48,905 bases of DNA from contig CADBRV010000127.1 of NCBI GenBank assembly GCA_902797185.1, forward strand, positions 1 to 48,905. The letters run 5' to 3'. Each line of letters opens with the position of its first letter. Within the stretch, counting starts at the first letter, position 1. A program made the translations under genes and the position numbers. Positions 33,381 through 41,333 of this stretch are shown here, piece after piece. The notes under the pieces were generated by a model. The model worked only from the letters and a program-made list of their open reading frames with translations. It made no database searches and was not told where the DNA came from. Source of the stretch: an uncultured Lachnospiraceae bacterium (GTDB taxonomy: Bacteria > Bacillota > Clostridia > Lachnospirales > Lachnospiraceae).

Positions 33381-34769
33381 TTAAACAGCACTGCTGCTTT
33401 CCCTCTCTTCATCGATTTCCGCTTCTGCCGCTTTGATCATGATGGCACACTCGATCCTCTTCTTCTGCAGTTCGCAGCCGATCTCATAGGCACCGTTGAT
33501 GTCTTTGCTGAAGTGGTAGGAATTAGCGGCACATCCGCCGCTGCAGTAGAATTTCGCGAAGCAGTGCTGGCACTGGTCTTTCGAATAGACATTGCATTCC
33601 TTGAATTTTTCCTGCAGGTCCGTCCTCTTGATGCCTTCGAAGACATTGCCCATGACAAACCCTTCGTTCCCTACGAACTGGTGGCAGGGATAAAAGTCAC
33701 CCCACGGGGTCACTGCCAGGTATTCCGTGCCGCTTCCGCAGCCGGAAAGCCGTTTTGCCACGCACGGACCGCCCTCTAAATCTATCATAAAATGGAAGAA
33801 ATTAAAAGCATCCCCCTCTTTGTATCGGCGCACCATTTCTGCCGCCAGCTTGTCATACTGTTCGAACAGGATGGGCAGGTCAGATTCCCGCAGCGCATAG
33901 GGTTCTGACGGGTCGGCTACTACCGGTTCCACCGAAATCTGCTTAAACCCAAGGTCAGCCAGGTGAAGCACATCCTCGGCAAAATCCAGGTTGTAATGGG
34001 TGTAGGTCCCCCTTACGTAATAATTGGTCTGGTGGCGGGACTCTGCGGCATGCTGGAATTTCGGCACGATCAGGTCGTAGCTGCCCTGCCCTCCACGGAA
34101 GGGACGCATCTTGTCATTGACTTCCTTGCGGCCGTCAATGGAAAGCACCAGGTTGGACATTTCCTTATTGGCAAATTCCAGGATGTCGTCGTTTAAAAGC
34201 ACGCCATTGGTGGTCAGCGTGAAACGGAATTTCTTGTCATGGATTTTTTCCTGCTCCCGGCCGTAAGCCACCAGCTTCTTTACCACGTCAAAATTCATCG
34301 TGGGCTCCCCGCCAAAGAAATCCACTTCCAGGTTGTGGCGGTTGCCGCTGTTGGCAATCAGAAAATCCAGGGCGGCTTTGCCTACTTCGTAGGACATCAA
34401 AGCGCGGCGGCCATGGTATTCCCCTTCCTCCGCGAAACAGTAGCGGCAGGCCAGGTTGCAGTCATGGGCAATATGCAGGCACAGCGCTTTTACGACGGTC
34501 TTCCTGGTTTTCGCGAACTGCTTCATATAAGGCTGGTAGGTATCTTCCGTAAAAAGGTCGCCGTTGTCTTTGAGCTCCTGGATCTCGGAATATGCCTCCT
34601 CCAGCTCTGCCCGGGGCGCCATATCGGAAAGCTCATAGAGTACCTGCTCCTTCGGCTCCTTTTCAAAACGTGCGATCATTTCATATGTCACATCGTCTAC
34701 GACATGGATGGCACCGCTGTTTACATCCATGACGATATTGTAACCATTGTTTTTAAACTGATGAACCAT
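33381..34769 (-). CDS. scfB: SCIFF peptide maturase, radical SAM/SPASM thioether-forming enzyme
   Basis: A 462-residue radical SAM protein of the family that makes thioether bonds in the SCIFF peptide. Residues 1-75 resemble an RRE/PqqD-like leader-binding domain (NIVMDVNSGAIHVVDDVTYE). The radical SAM cluster is C104, C108 and C111 in CNLACRYC, followed by DFFGGEPTMNF. The C-terminal SPASM region has CGSGTEYLAVTPWGDFYPCH, CNVYSKDQCQHCFAKFYCSGGCAANS and a final CEL, enough cysteines for two auxiliary 4Fe-4S clusters. The cognate precursor gene lies 274 bp upstream. A terminator hairpin stands between them. Confidence 0.95.
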   Translation of the reverse strand: MVHQFKNNGYNIVMDVNSGAIHVVDDVTYEMIARFEKEPKEQVLYELSDMAPRAELEEAYSEIQELKDNGDLFTEDTYQPYMKQFAKTRKTVVKALCLHIAHDCNLACRYCFAEEGEYHGRRALMSYEVGKAALDFLIANSGNRHNLEVDFFGGEPTMNFDVVKKLVAYGREQEKIHDKKFRFTLTTNGVLLNDDILEFANKEMSNLVLSIDGRKEVNDKMRPFRGGQGSYDLIVPKFQHAAESRHQTNYYVRGTYTHYNLDFAEDVLHLADLGFKQISVEPVVADPSEPYALRESDLPILFEQYDKLAAEMVRRYKEGDAFNFFHFMIDLEGGPCVAKRLSGCGSGTEYLAVTPWGDFYPCHQFVGNEGFVMGNVFEGIKRTDLQEKFKECNVYSKDQCQHCFAKFYCSGGCAANSYHFSKDINGAYEIGCELQKKRIECAIMIKAAEAEIDEERESSSAV

Positions 34770-34797
34770 GCTTTCTTTCCTATAATTTAATTACACT

Positions 34798-34824
34798 AAA
34801 AAGCAGCGACCGAAGCCGCTGCTT
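34798..34824 (-). terminator. Hairpin terminator between scfA and scfB
   Basis: On the minus strand AAGCAGCG and CGCTGCTT pair perfectly around an eight-base loop and run into TTTAG. It stands about 30 bases before the scfB start, so scfB would be reached only by read-through or from its own promoter. Confidence 0.75.
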
Positions 34825-34875
34825 ATCCGTTTTTTGTGAAAATAAAAAGGTAACTTATGCCTTCTATGCCTTCTT

Positions 34876-35043
34876 TATCGTAAGGAGGGACCCGCTTCAG
34901 CGGGAGGATTCCTTGCGATGCACTAGCTGCATCGCCTTATGTCATCGCCTGCAAGGCGATGACGCAGGCCGCGCCTTCACGCGAAGCGTGCTTTTTCATG
35001 GCGTGGCTCTCCTTACGGGCGGTTTGGAACGCGGCGTATGTCC
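34876..35043 (+). repeat. Family 1 repeat, full copy D, with a family 2 module inside
   Basis: Hairpin 1 (TATCGTAAGGAGGGACCCGC...CCTTGCGATG) is identical to copy A. Hairpin 2 has arms GCTGCATCGCC and GGGCGGT...GCGGC. Between the arms sits a complete family 2 module (34939-35012): CATCGCCTGCAAGGCGATG, then CGCCTTCACGCGAAGCGTG and GGCGTGGCTCTCC. The element runs up to the scfA stop. Confidence 0.8.
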
Positions 35044-35184
35044 TTATCTATGTTCGCAGCTCTGATTTCCTACCGTACAGGAAGTTTTGCATGCAGACTG
35101 GCAAGAAGTCTGGCACTCGCCACATCCACCCTTCTGGACAGTGCTCTGAAGCCTCTTTGTTTTCAGTGTTTTGATATGTTTCAT
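35044..35184 (-). CDS. scfA: SCIFF ribosomal peptide precursor (six cysteines in forty-five residues)
   Basis: A 46-residue peptide starting MKHIKTLKTKRLQSTVQKGG and continuing with six cysteines at 21, 24, 28, 32, 36 and 43. The block CGECQTSCQSACKTSC is the invariant SCIFF core and the MKHIKTL leader is equally typical. An AGGAGG site precedes the ATG at 35184. The neighbouring radical SAM enzyme (33381-34769) makes Cys-to-Thr type thioether links in this family. An extended -10 promoter lies just upstream and a terminator follows before scfB. It is too short for many gene finders. The biological role of mature SCIFF is unknown. Confidence 0.96.
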   Translation of the reverse strand: MKHIKTLKTKRLQSTVQKGGCGECQTSCQSACKTSCTVGNQSCEHR

Positions 35185-35226
35185 GGAAACATCCTCCTTC
35201 CAATATATGCGCACTTATATAGGCAA

Positions 35227-35235
35227 AGTATATCA
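35227..35235 (-). promoter_or_regulatory. Extended -10 promoter of scfA
   Basis: TGATATACT on the minus strand fits the extended -10 pattern, about 43 bases before the scfA ATG. No strong -35 is visible. Confidence 0.55.
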
Positions 35236-35345
35236 CAGTTTTCCCCTTCCGAAAAGGAAAACCTTGAAATCCGGCGTATTTTTCGATACCATGGGTGCGA
35301 TACGCACAGTGTGCCTTAACTTCTGAAAAAGGAAGGGATGGCTAC

Positions 35346-35500
35346 AAAAACCGCGCCATGGGAATGCGCTCTTCGTGGTGCGGCCTGCTTCATCGTGCGC
35401 AGGGTATGAAATATCAGCCAAAGAGCGCCGTGCCATAAAAGGCGTATACATCGCACGTGGCGCTGCTTCATCGCCCTGCGGGCGGCGAACGATTCTATCA
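35346..35500 (-). repeat. Two degenerate family 2 modules in tandem
   Basis: CCGCGCCATGGGAATGCGCT, TGCGGCCTGCTTCATCG and GTGCGCAGGGTATGA form one unit; GCGCCGTGCCATAAAAGGCG, CGCTGCTTCATCGCCCTGCG and GGCGGCGAA form the second. They follow the same order of parts as the clearer copies at 43860-44013 but with many changes. They fill the gap before the CNNM gene. Confidence 0.5.
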
Positions 35501-35512
35501 GGGGGCTTTTAG

Positions 35513-36802
35513 TTGGATAAACGTTTAATCGGGGACATTATTGTATTGATCGTCCTTCTTCTGCTTTCCGCTTATTTTTCTTCAGCGGAAACCTCATTCA
35601 CCATGACAAACAAGATCCGGATGCGGAGCCTGGCTGACGACGGGAACCGCCGGGCAAAGAGGGTCCTTAGGATCCTGGATGACCAGCACAAGATGCTCAG
35701 CACCATCCTGGTGGGCAACAACATCGTAAACCTTTCTGCTTCTTCCCTTTCCACCATGATCGCGGTTAAGCTTCTGGGCAATTACGGCGCCGGCATCGCC
35801 ACCTTCATCATCACGTTCCTGATCCTGATTGTAGGGGAGATTTCCCCCAAGACCATGGCAACGATTTATTCGGAAAAACTCGCCCTGGCCTTTTCCGGCA
35901 GCATCTGGTTCCTGATGTGGGTCCTGACGCCCATTGTCGTCATCGTCAACCTGGTTTCCAAGGGGCTGCTGAACATATTAGGCATTAATACCAACCTCAC
36001 AAAGCCGGTAATGACGGAAGGGGAACTGAAGACCATCGTGGATGTCGGGCATGAAGACGGGGTCATCGAAAGCGGCGAGCGGAAAATCATCTACAACCTG
36101 TTTGATTTTTCCGATGCCATGGCCAAGGAGATCATGGTACCCCATATCGACATGGTGGTCATCGAGGTAACCGCTTCCTATGACGACCTGATGAAGCTGT
36201 ACCGTAAAGAGAAGGTAACCCGGATCCTGGTTTATGAAAATACCAGCGACAATATCATCGGGTTCATCAACATGAAGGACATCCTGCTGATCGACGACCC
36301 ATCCAAATTTTCCATCCGCAAAATCATGCGGCAGCCTTACTACACCCATGAGCACAAAAACATCTCCGAGCTTCTGATGGAGATGCGGGAGCGCCATATC
36401 AACATTGCCATCGTCCTGGACGAGTATGGCAACGCGGCGGGCATGATCACCATGGAAGACCTGCTGGAAGAAATCGTTGGGGAAATCCGGGATGAATATG
36501 ACGATGACGAAGTGGACATGATCCGCAAAGCCACCGATACAGAATATATTGTGGATGGCGGTACGCCCCTGGACGATATCAACGAAGCCTTCGGCCTTGA
36601 ACTGGAAAGCGAGGATTATGACACGATCGGCGGATATCTGATCGGCCTGTCTGACTCCTTCCCGAAAAACGGGCAGATCTTCGTGCTGGACGGCGGCATC
36701 CGGATCCGGGTTTCCAAGATCGAGAACAACCGGATCGTGCTGCTGCGGTTTTACCTGCCAAGGGCAAAGGAAAAGCCGGCTGCTGAAAAGGATGCCTTAT
36801 GA
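35513..36802 (+). CDS. CNNM/CorC-type membrane protein with CBS domains (hemolysin-like family)
   Basis: A 429-residue protein with an N-terminal DUF21 (CNNM) membrane domain (about 1-190, four hydrophobic segments, [15 protein letters not shown] and [15 protein letters not shown]), a CBS pair (about 200-325, [33 protein letters not shown]) and a CorC/HlyC C-terminal domain (about 335-425). The family is linked to magnesium or cobalt efflux, and the old name hemolysin is misleading. The start is TTG at 35513 after AGGGGG. It is probably a single-gene unit between intergenic repeats. Confidence 0.9.
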   Translation: MDKRLIGDIIVLIVLLLLSAYFSSAETSFTMTNKIRMRSLADDGNRRAKRVLRILDDQHKMLSTILVGNNIVNLSASSLSTMIAVKLLGNYGAGIATFIITFLILIVGEISPKTMATIYSEKLALAFSGSIWFLMWVLTPIVVIVNLVSKGLLNILGINTNLTKPVMTEGELKTIVDVGHEDGVIESGERKIIYNLFDFSDAMAKEIMVPHIDMVVIEVTASYDDLMKLYRKEKVTRILVYENTSDNIIGFINMKDILLIDDPSKFSIRKIMRQPYYTHEHKNISELLMEMRERHINIAIVLDEYGNAAGMITMEDLLEEIVGEIRDEYDDDEVDMIRKATDTEYIVDGGTPLDDINEAFGLELESEDYDTIGGYLIGLSDSFPKNGQIFVLDGGIRIRVSKIENNRIVLLRFYLPRAKEKPAAEKDAL

Positions 36803-36830
36803 TGCACTGCCGCCTCGACCTATGCGCGTC

Positions 36831-36890
36831 CATGCCACAACGGGCTTTGGAAAAGCGAGCCATCGCTTTTCCAAAGCCCGTTGTGGCATG
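36831..36890. repeat. 60-nt perfect palindrome, family 3, copy 2
   Basis: A 28-bp uninterrupted inverted repeat beginning CATGCCACAACGGGCTTTGG closes a GCCA loop. TATGC and GCATA on the outside extend the stem. It shares CTTTGGAAAAGCGA and the outer CATGCCA with the palindrome at 15967, while the middle bases differ in a compensated way. It lies between convergent genes. Confidence 0.85.
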
Positions 36891-36961
36891 AATGCATAAA
36901 TGCTGGTGAATGCCTTCAAACCGGCATGGAGGGAATTTTTATGCGCTGCCTGCTGTACTAT

Positions 36962-38482
36962 TTATTCTTCCCCTGCCGTATTATCGGTAGAGGTATCCGT
37001 AGATGTCGTAGAATCAGAATCCGTCGACGTGGAAGCGTCCGTGCTGGTATCCTCACTGGAAGACGATTCCGTACCTGCCAGGGTATAAACCAGGACCGGC
37101 GTCCCGGCGGAAATGTTATGAAAGACCACTGCCGCTGAAGCAGGAGGCATATTGATGCACCCGTGGGAGCCGTTGGTCTTATAGATCGTCCCGCCAAACG
37201 CGGACCTCCAGTCTGCGTCATGCATACCGATATTCCCGTTAAAGGGCATCCAGTAAGACACCTCGGATTCATAATCCTCGCCCTTCAAAGTTGCGTCTTT
37301 GTCCAGGTAATTAACGAAATAAGCGCCGGTGGGCGTTCCGTTCCCTTCCGACTCATTGCCGGAAACGATGTCACAGTCTGTAACCAGGGACCCGTTCTTA
37401 TAAAAATACAGGTGCTGGGCGGCCAGGTTGATTTCCACATAGGTATTGCCATAGTCATTCCCGTCATGGCTGTTGGCGGTCTGGGTATAGACCGGGTCGC
37501 CGGAATAGGCCTCCCCGTTCTGGATCTTTTCGAGGATCTGGCTTACTGTGGATGCCTGGTTGATCTTCCAGCCATAAGTACCGCCGGTAATCGTCACGTT
37601 CTGTCCATAGGAGGTCGCCAAGGTCTTGGCCTGCCCCGCCGTATTATAAGTGTCTGCCAGCTGCGCCACATACTGGGCGATGGCATCCTGGTCCAGCGTC
37701 ACATTCAGGTCGGAATCAATATCCATCCATTCTTCGATCTGCTTGCGGTCGATCTCTTCCACAGAATTGCCAAAGGTGTACGTGATGTCAGAAGACCCGT
37801 AAGTATCTGCGGTCTGCTTCATCTGCTGTGCCTGCTGGCTGTTTTCATCATAAACCGGGTCCACATAGACTCCCGCCTTGGTGAGGTCCAGGGTCGTTTC
37901 CAGCGTGCTGACCGCCTGCTTGACATCCGCAGTAAAGGCGCCTGTATCCATCTGGGTGCCATAGACCGCTTTTTTCAGCTCATAGCCGCTGCCATCCTTC
38001 CATGCGCCCAGCGAGGCGTTTTCCGAAGTAACCCATTTGGAGGAGTCCATGCAGTTTAACGAAGAAATCGCCGCATCCAGCTTGTCTTCATCATAGGAAA
38101 CCACCTGGGACAAGGTCTCGTCATCTGTTGTAAGGAAGGAAAGGGGCCAAAGCAGTTCATTCTGCTTCTTCATCAAATCCTCGAACCAGCTGCCGAAAAC
38201 CGGCTCCAGCCCGATCTGGCTGCCTTCAATCTCCTCCGAGCCGCCTCCCCGTTCCGAAATCGTCAGCGTATAATCCTCTGTGGCAGAAGAAGCCTGCTTC
38301 TTTGCTGCCTCTGCCGTCTGGAACGCGACGGAAGAACCATTTACAGTAGTCCCATAAAAGTAATGCCCATGAAAATACACGGCGCCCGCGGCATACATCC
38401 CGCCCAGGATGATGGCCGTGGTCAAAAACACTTTGACCCAGGTCTTTACCCTTCTCTTCCTTCTTTTTTTCGTCTTTTTCAT
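36962..38482 (-). CDS. L,D-transpeptidase with YkuD catalytic domain
   Basis: A 506-residue membrane-anchored cell-wall enzyme that makes 3-3 cross-links or attaches proteins to peptidoglycan. A basic N-terminus (KKTKKRRKRRVK) and one transmembrane helix (about 18-38) are followed by a long extracellular region with PG-binding-4-like repeats (about 50-300) and the YkuD domain (about 340-470). The catalytic motif SHGCINMPP has C442, with the conserved H in NIGMHDADW upstream. The last 38 residues are a Ser/Thr/Asp tail without a fold. An AAGGATATAGAG site precedes the ATG. Confidence 0.93.
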   Translation of the reverse strand: MKKTKKRRKRRVKTWVKVFLTTAIILGGMYAAGAVYFHGHYFYGTTVNGSSVAFQTAEAAKKQASSATEDYTLTISERGGGSEEIEGSQIGLEPVFGSWFEDLMKKQNELLWPLSFLTTDDETLSQVVSYDEDKLDAAISSLNCMDSSKWVTSENASLGAWKDGSGYELKKAVYGTQMDTGAFTADVKQAVSTLETTLDLTKAGVYVDPVYDENSQQAQQMKQTADTYGSSDITYTFGNSVEEIDRKQIEEWMDIDSDLNVTLDQDAIAQYVAQLADTYNTAGQAKTLATSYGQNVTITGGTYGWKINQASTVSQILEKIQNGEAYSGDPVYTQTANSHDGNDYGNTYVEINLAAQHLYFYKNGSLVTDCDIVSGNESEGNGTPTGAYFVNYLDKDATLKGEDYESEVSYWMPFNGNIGMHDADWRSAFGGTIYKTNGSHGCINMPPASAAVVFHNISAGTPVLVYTLAGTESSSSEDTSTDASTSTDSDSTTSTDTSTDNTAGEE

Positions 38483-38640
38483 AATCTCTATATCCTTATC
38501 CGGCCGTTACCAGGCCCGCTCTTTTTTACCCTGCGCAGCACGGCGCTGCCGCCATGCCGCGGAGCCATCCCTTTCCATAATGCATGGACAGGCCCTACAT
38601 TCCTAATCGTCTTTCTGGCGATCCAGATGAAACATTATTA

Positions 38641-38690
38641 GGGACTCTCCCGCTTAAGCAGGTCCCTCCTTACGATACATAAGGGGACAT
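38641..38690 (-). repeat. Family 1 repeat, partial copy F
   Basis: Read on the minus strand it shows ATCGTAAGGAGGGACC, TGCTTAAGCGGGAG and GTCCC, preceded by ATGTCCCCTTATGT. Only hairpin 1 remains. It lies between the divergent transpeptidase and PAP2 genes. Confidence 0.65.
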
Positions 38691-38753
38691 TTTCGCGTTT
38701 CTGTCCATATGAAAGGAATCCGGCTTTTTATTATAGGTGAATCGGTGTAAAAT

Positions 38754-38776
38754 GCAACTGTTGCGAAAATGCAACA
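38754..38776. promoter_or_regulatory. Possible operator upstream of the PAP2 gene
   Basis: GCAAC-T-GTTGC followed by GAAAAT-GCAACA gives three half-sites in alternating orientation, 33 bp before the PAP2 ATG and just after an AT-rich TATTATAG. No regulator is known. Confidence 0.35.
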
Positions 38777-38808
38777 AATCACACCGCATTAAAGGAGCAT
38801 TCCTATAT

Positions 38809-39516
38809 ATGAAACAAAAATTAGACGCATTCTTTAAAGGGATGAAGCATCCGAAACAGAGGCTGTTCTCCCTTTTCTTCTTTGCCGCTTACTGTATCAG
38901 CTTTTACCTGATCGAGCGCAGGACCAGCGGGTTCCACATGATCGATTCACCCTTGGATGACAAGATCCCCTTCCTGCCCGGCTTCATCCTGGCCTACTAT
39001 TTCTGGTTTCTCTACGTCTTTATTACCCTGTTCTGGTTCTTTTTTGTCAGTGAAGAAGATTACCTGAAAGGGTTCTGGTTCCTGGCCATTGGCATGGCAT
39101 CGTTTATCATTCTAAACATTTTCTGGCCTACTGCCATCGACATCCGTCCGGAAAATGTGCCGGGAAAGGATTTCTGTTCCTGGCTGGTGCGGCTCATGTA
39201 TTCCATTGACACGCCCACCGATGTCTTTCCCAGCCTCCATGTCTACAACACCGTGGGGATCCATGCCTGTATCCTAAACAGCACCTGGATCCGGAAGAAA
39301 GCGGCTGCCCACAGCAAAGATGAAAAGCAGTACCACCGCATCCTGCACAGAGTATATACCATTTCTGCCATTATCGCGGTGCTTATCATCATCTCTACAA
39401 TGTTTGTAAAGCAGCATTCTGTGATTGACGTGCTGGGCGGTTTGATCCTGGGAGCCATCGTGTACTACTTTATGTACATGTTCCCGAAAAGCCCGTTCAA
39501 GGCAAAACATGCCTGA
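38809..39516 (+). CDS. PAP2-family membrane phosphatase
   Basis: A 235-residue integral membrane protein with about six hydrophobic helices. The PAP2 phosphatase motifs are PSLHVYN (141-147, H144) and KQHSVIDVLGG (201-211, H203 and D207), while the first motif is reduced to a lone RP (113-114) without the upstream lysine. The arrangement is closest to the inositol-phosphotransferase/Aur1-like branch. Members act on lipid phosphates such as undecaprenyl pyrophosphate or phosphatidylglycerol phosphate; the substrate here is unknown. The ATG at 38809 follows AAAGGAG, and the 24 codons open upstream run over the possible operator. Confidence 0.85.
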   Translation: MKQKLDAFFKGMKHPKQRLFSLFFFAAYCISFYLIERRTSGFHMIDSPLDDKIPFLPGFILAYYFWFLYVFITLFWFFFVSEEDYLKGFWFLAIGMASFIILNIFWPTAIDIRPENVPGKDFCSWLVRLMYSIDTPTDVFPSLHVYNTVGIHACILNSTWIRKKAAAHSKDEKQYHRILHRVYTISAIIAVLIIISTMFVKQHSVIDVLGGLILGAIVYYFMYMFPKSPFKAKHA

Positions 39517-39647
39517 CGCTTAGAAGGCAGGGCAGGTAATTCCTGCTTTACCGCGATAGGTCCTTTTAGCGCAGATGCCAAATATTTTGGCACTGCAGGA
39601 CAAGTATACGGAACCTTTTGTACTGCAGGGAAAAATAGCGGCAAAGC

Positions 39648-39748
39648 TTGAATACTGAAAATGCAGGCTATAATTTAAAAAAACCAGGCAGGGATTGGCC
39701 GCATGCTTCCACGTATGCCAGCTTCTCCCCAGCCTGGTATTTTTTCAA
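39648..39748 (+). ncRNA. Candidate short RNA or PAP2 terminator
   Basis: TTGAAT (39648) and a perfect TATAAT (39669-39674) with a 15-bp spacer (or CTTGAA with 16) precede a 65-base stretch that ends in ACCAGGC ... GCCTGGT and ATTTTTT. The outer stem encloses a 45-base loop with internal pairs (GGGA/TCCC). It may be a small structured RNA or merely the terminator of the PAP2 gene. Confidence 0.35.
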
Positions 39749-39753
39749 TTATA

Positions 39754-39919
39754 TATCGTAAGGAAGAACCCGCGCCAGCGGGAAGATTCCTTGCGATACA
39801 CCAGCCGCATCGTCCGCCGTCTCGCCTGGCAAGGCGGTAACGCAGGTCGCGCCCTCACGCGAAGCGTGCTCTTTTATGGCGCGGCTCTCCTTAAGGACGA
39901 TTTGGAATGCGGCGTCTAC
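39754..39919 (+). repeat. Family 1 repeat, full copy E, with a family 2 module inside
   Basis: TATCGTAAGGAAGAACCCGC and GATTCCTTGCGATACACCA form hairpin 1. CCGCATCGTCC and GGACGATTTGGAATGCGGC form hairpin 2. The enclosed module (39804-39890) has TCGCCTGGCAAGGCGG, CACGCGAAGCGTG and GGCGCGGCTCTCC. Changes relative to copy D are mostly pair-preserving. Confidence 0.8.
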
Positions 39920-40018
39920 CCTTTATGACAATTCAAAAACTTTATCGAAAAAACAATATTCTCACCGTCCGGCCCGGATAATCCGGCCAGATAGTCCTCT
40001 AAATCATGCCGGCGAATC

Positions 40019-40048
40019 CTATCATCAATTGAACTATCATCAATTGAA
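40019..40048. repeat. 15-bp exact tandem duplication across the glycosyltransferase stop codon
   Basis: On the minus strand TTCAATTGATGATAG occurs twice head to tail. The first copy supplies the last codons and the stop of the glycosyltransferase. Confidence 0.75.
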
Positions 40049-41065
40049 CCCGTAGAACTTATGTACGACCCTGTAGGCAATAACGCCAAACTTCCTGCCG
40101 ATTTCGCCCGGCAGCGTCATGGACCTGCCAACGGGGTCATTTTTCATCCTGATATACAGCTTCGGGTTGTAATTCCATACATACTTCCAAAGCTTGTCTT
40201 TTTTCCTCTTGGCCTCCGGAGTCCCGGCCTTGTTCAAAAGGGCGGTCGAAACCGTCGTAATGATTTCCAGGTCGTTGTACATATATTTGCGGAGCTTCGG
40301 GTTGTGGACATCTTTCACCAGGTCATATGCCCGGATCATCATCTTGTTGACGCGGATCTGCTGGTCGATCCTGCTGATCATGACTTCTTCATTTACAGAC
40401 TGGTCTTCCCTGCCGATGTAATAATGGTAAAAATCCACATCCAGGTAATACAGCCGTTTTACATAAGGAAGCGGGATATAGGCGAACAGGTTGTCCACAT
40501 AAAAAGTATGCTCCGGCAGTTTTAACCCACATTTTCGAAGGACCTCTGTGCGGTAAATGATGGAATGCATCAAAATGTAGGTCTGTTTGGAAATCCATTT
40601 CAGGTCGCTCCACCCGAATACCGTGTTCTTCGGCATCATGTGGCGATAATTCATGACCTTCTTCCTGGTGGTGTCTACTTTGTCATAAATAAAGTTGCTC
40701 ACCAGCATGTCCACCGGCCCGTTTCCCTTCGTCCGTATAAAATAGCGCAGGCGGGAAAGGATTTTCAGGTATGCCTGGGAATCCACCCAGTCGTCACTGT
40801 CTACGACTTTGAAATATTCCCCTGTGGCAAGGGAGATGCCGGTGTTTACGCCGCTCCCGTGGCCGCCGTTTTCCTTATGGACTACCCTTACGATGGATGG
40901 GTATTTTTCCGCATACTGGTCCGCAATCTCCGCGGTGCGGTCTGTGGAGCCGTCATCTACCAGGATGATTTCCACATCTTCTCCTCCCACCAGGAGGGAA
41001 TTGATACAATGCTCCATATAATCCTGTGAGTTATAGCACGGGACGGTAATTGTAAGTAATTTCAT
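40040..41065 (-). CDS. Family 2 glycosyltransferase
   Basis: A 341-residue GT-A fold enzyme. The N-terminal nucleotide-binding region ITVPCYNSQDYMEHCI, VDDGSTDRT (D37, D38) and the metal-binding DSDDW (89-93) are clear. About 150 further residues follow that are rich in aromatic and basic positions. No transmembrane helix is seen, so it is likely cytosolic or peripheral. The sugar and acceptor cannot be predicted; a cell-wall or surface polysaccharide role is plausible from the neighbouring envelope genes. It is transcribed alone from the strong promoter at 41135-41162. Confidence 0.9.
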   Translation of the reverse strand: MKLLTITVPCYNSQDYMEHCINSLLVGGEDVEIILVDDGSTDRTAEIADQYAEKYPSIVRVVHKENGGHGSGVNTGISLATGEYFKVVDSDDWVDSQAYLKILSRLRYFIRTKGNGPVDMLVSNFIYDKVDTTRKKVMNYRHMMPKNTVFGWSDLKWISKQTYILMHSIIYRTEVLRKCGLKLPEHTFYVDNLFAYIPLPYVKRLYYLDVDFYHYYIGREDQSVNEEVMISRIDQQIRVNKMMIRAYDLVKDVHNPKLRKYMYNDLEIITTVSTALLNKAGTPEAKRKKDKLWKYVWNYNPKLYIRMKNDPVGRSMTLPGEIGRKFGVIAYRVVHKFYGFN

Positions 41066-41134
41066 CTTTTGTCTCCGAGCGGCTCCCTCTTTCCCGTGAA
41101 AACCGCTTTAAAGGCTGTTTTTACTGCTCCATTT

Positions 41135-41162
41135 ATTATAATGTCGGCGGGTGAAAAGTCAA
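41135..41162 (-). promoter_or_regulatory. Promoter of the glycosyltransferase gene
   Basis: On the minus strand TTGACT (41162-41157) and a perfect TATAAT (41140-41135) stand 16 bp apart, 70 bp before the ATG. Confidence 0.75.
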
Positions 41163-41200
41163 CGAAGCCAATTTGGGCATTTCGTCATTCTGCTGTAATT

Positions 41201-41226
41201 ATGAACAGAATATCCCGTTTGTTCAT
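41201..41226. promoter_or_regulatory. Operator-like inverted repeat
   Basis: ATGAACA and TGTTCAT are separated by 12 bases, 40 bp upstream of the glycosyltransferase promoter. It does not match the Gram-positive LexA box, whose half-sites are closer together. Confidence 0.35.
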
Positions 41227-41333
41227 AAATCATTAACAAAACAATTTATTTTTACTCATATTATGGTCATAACTTCTATGTACTATATAGATAACAAAAG
41301 AAGTTAATACACATAAATCTTTTTCATAACTCA

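Noticed and set aside
36881-37138. 85-codon plus-strand frame
   Set aside because: Antisense to the Ser/Thr/Asp tail and catalytic end of the L,D-transpeptidase; Arg-rich shadow translation.
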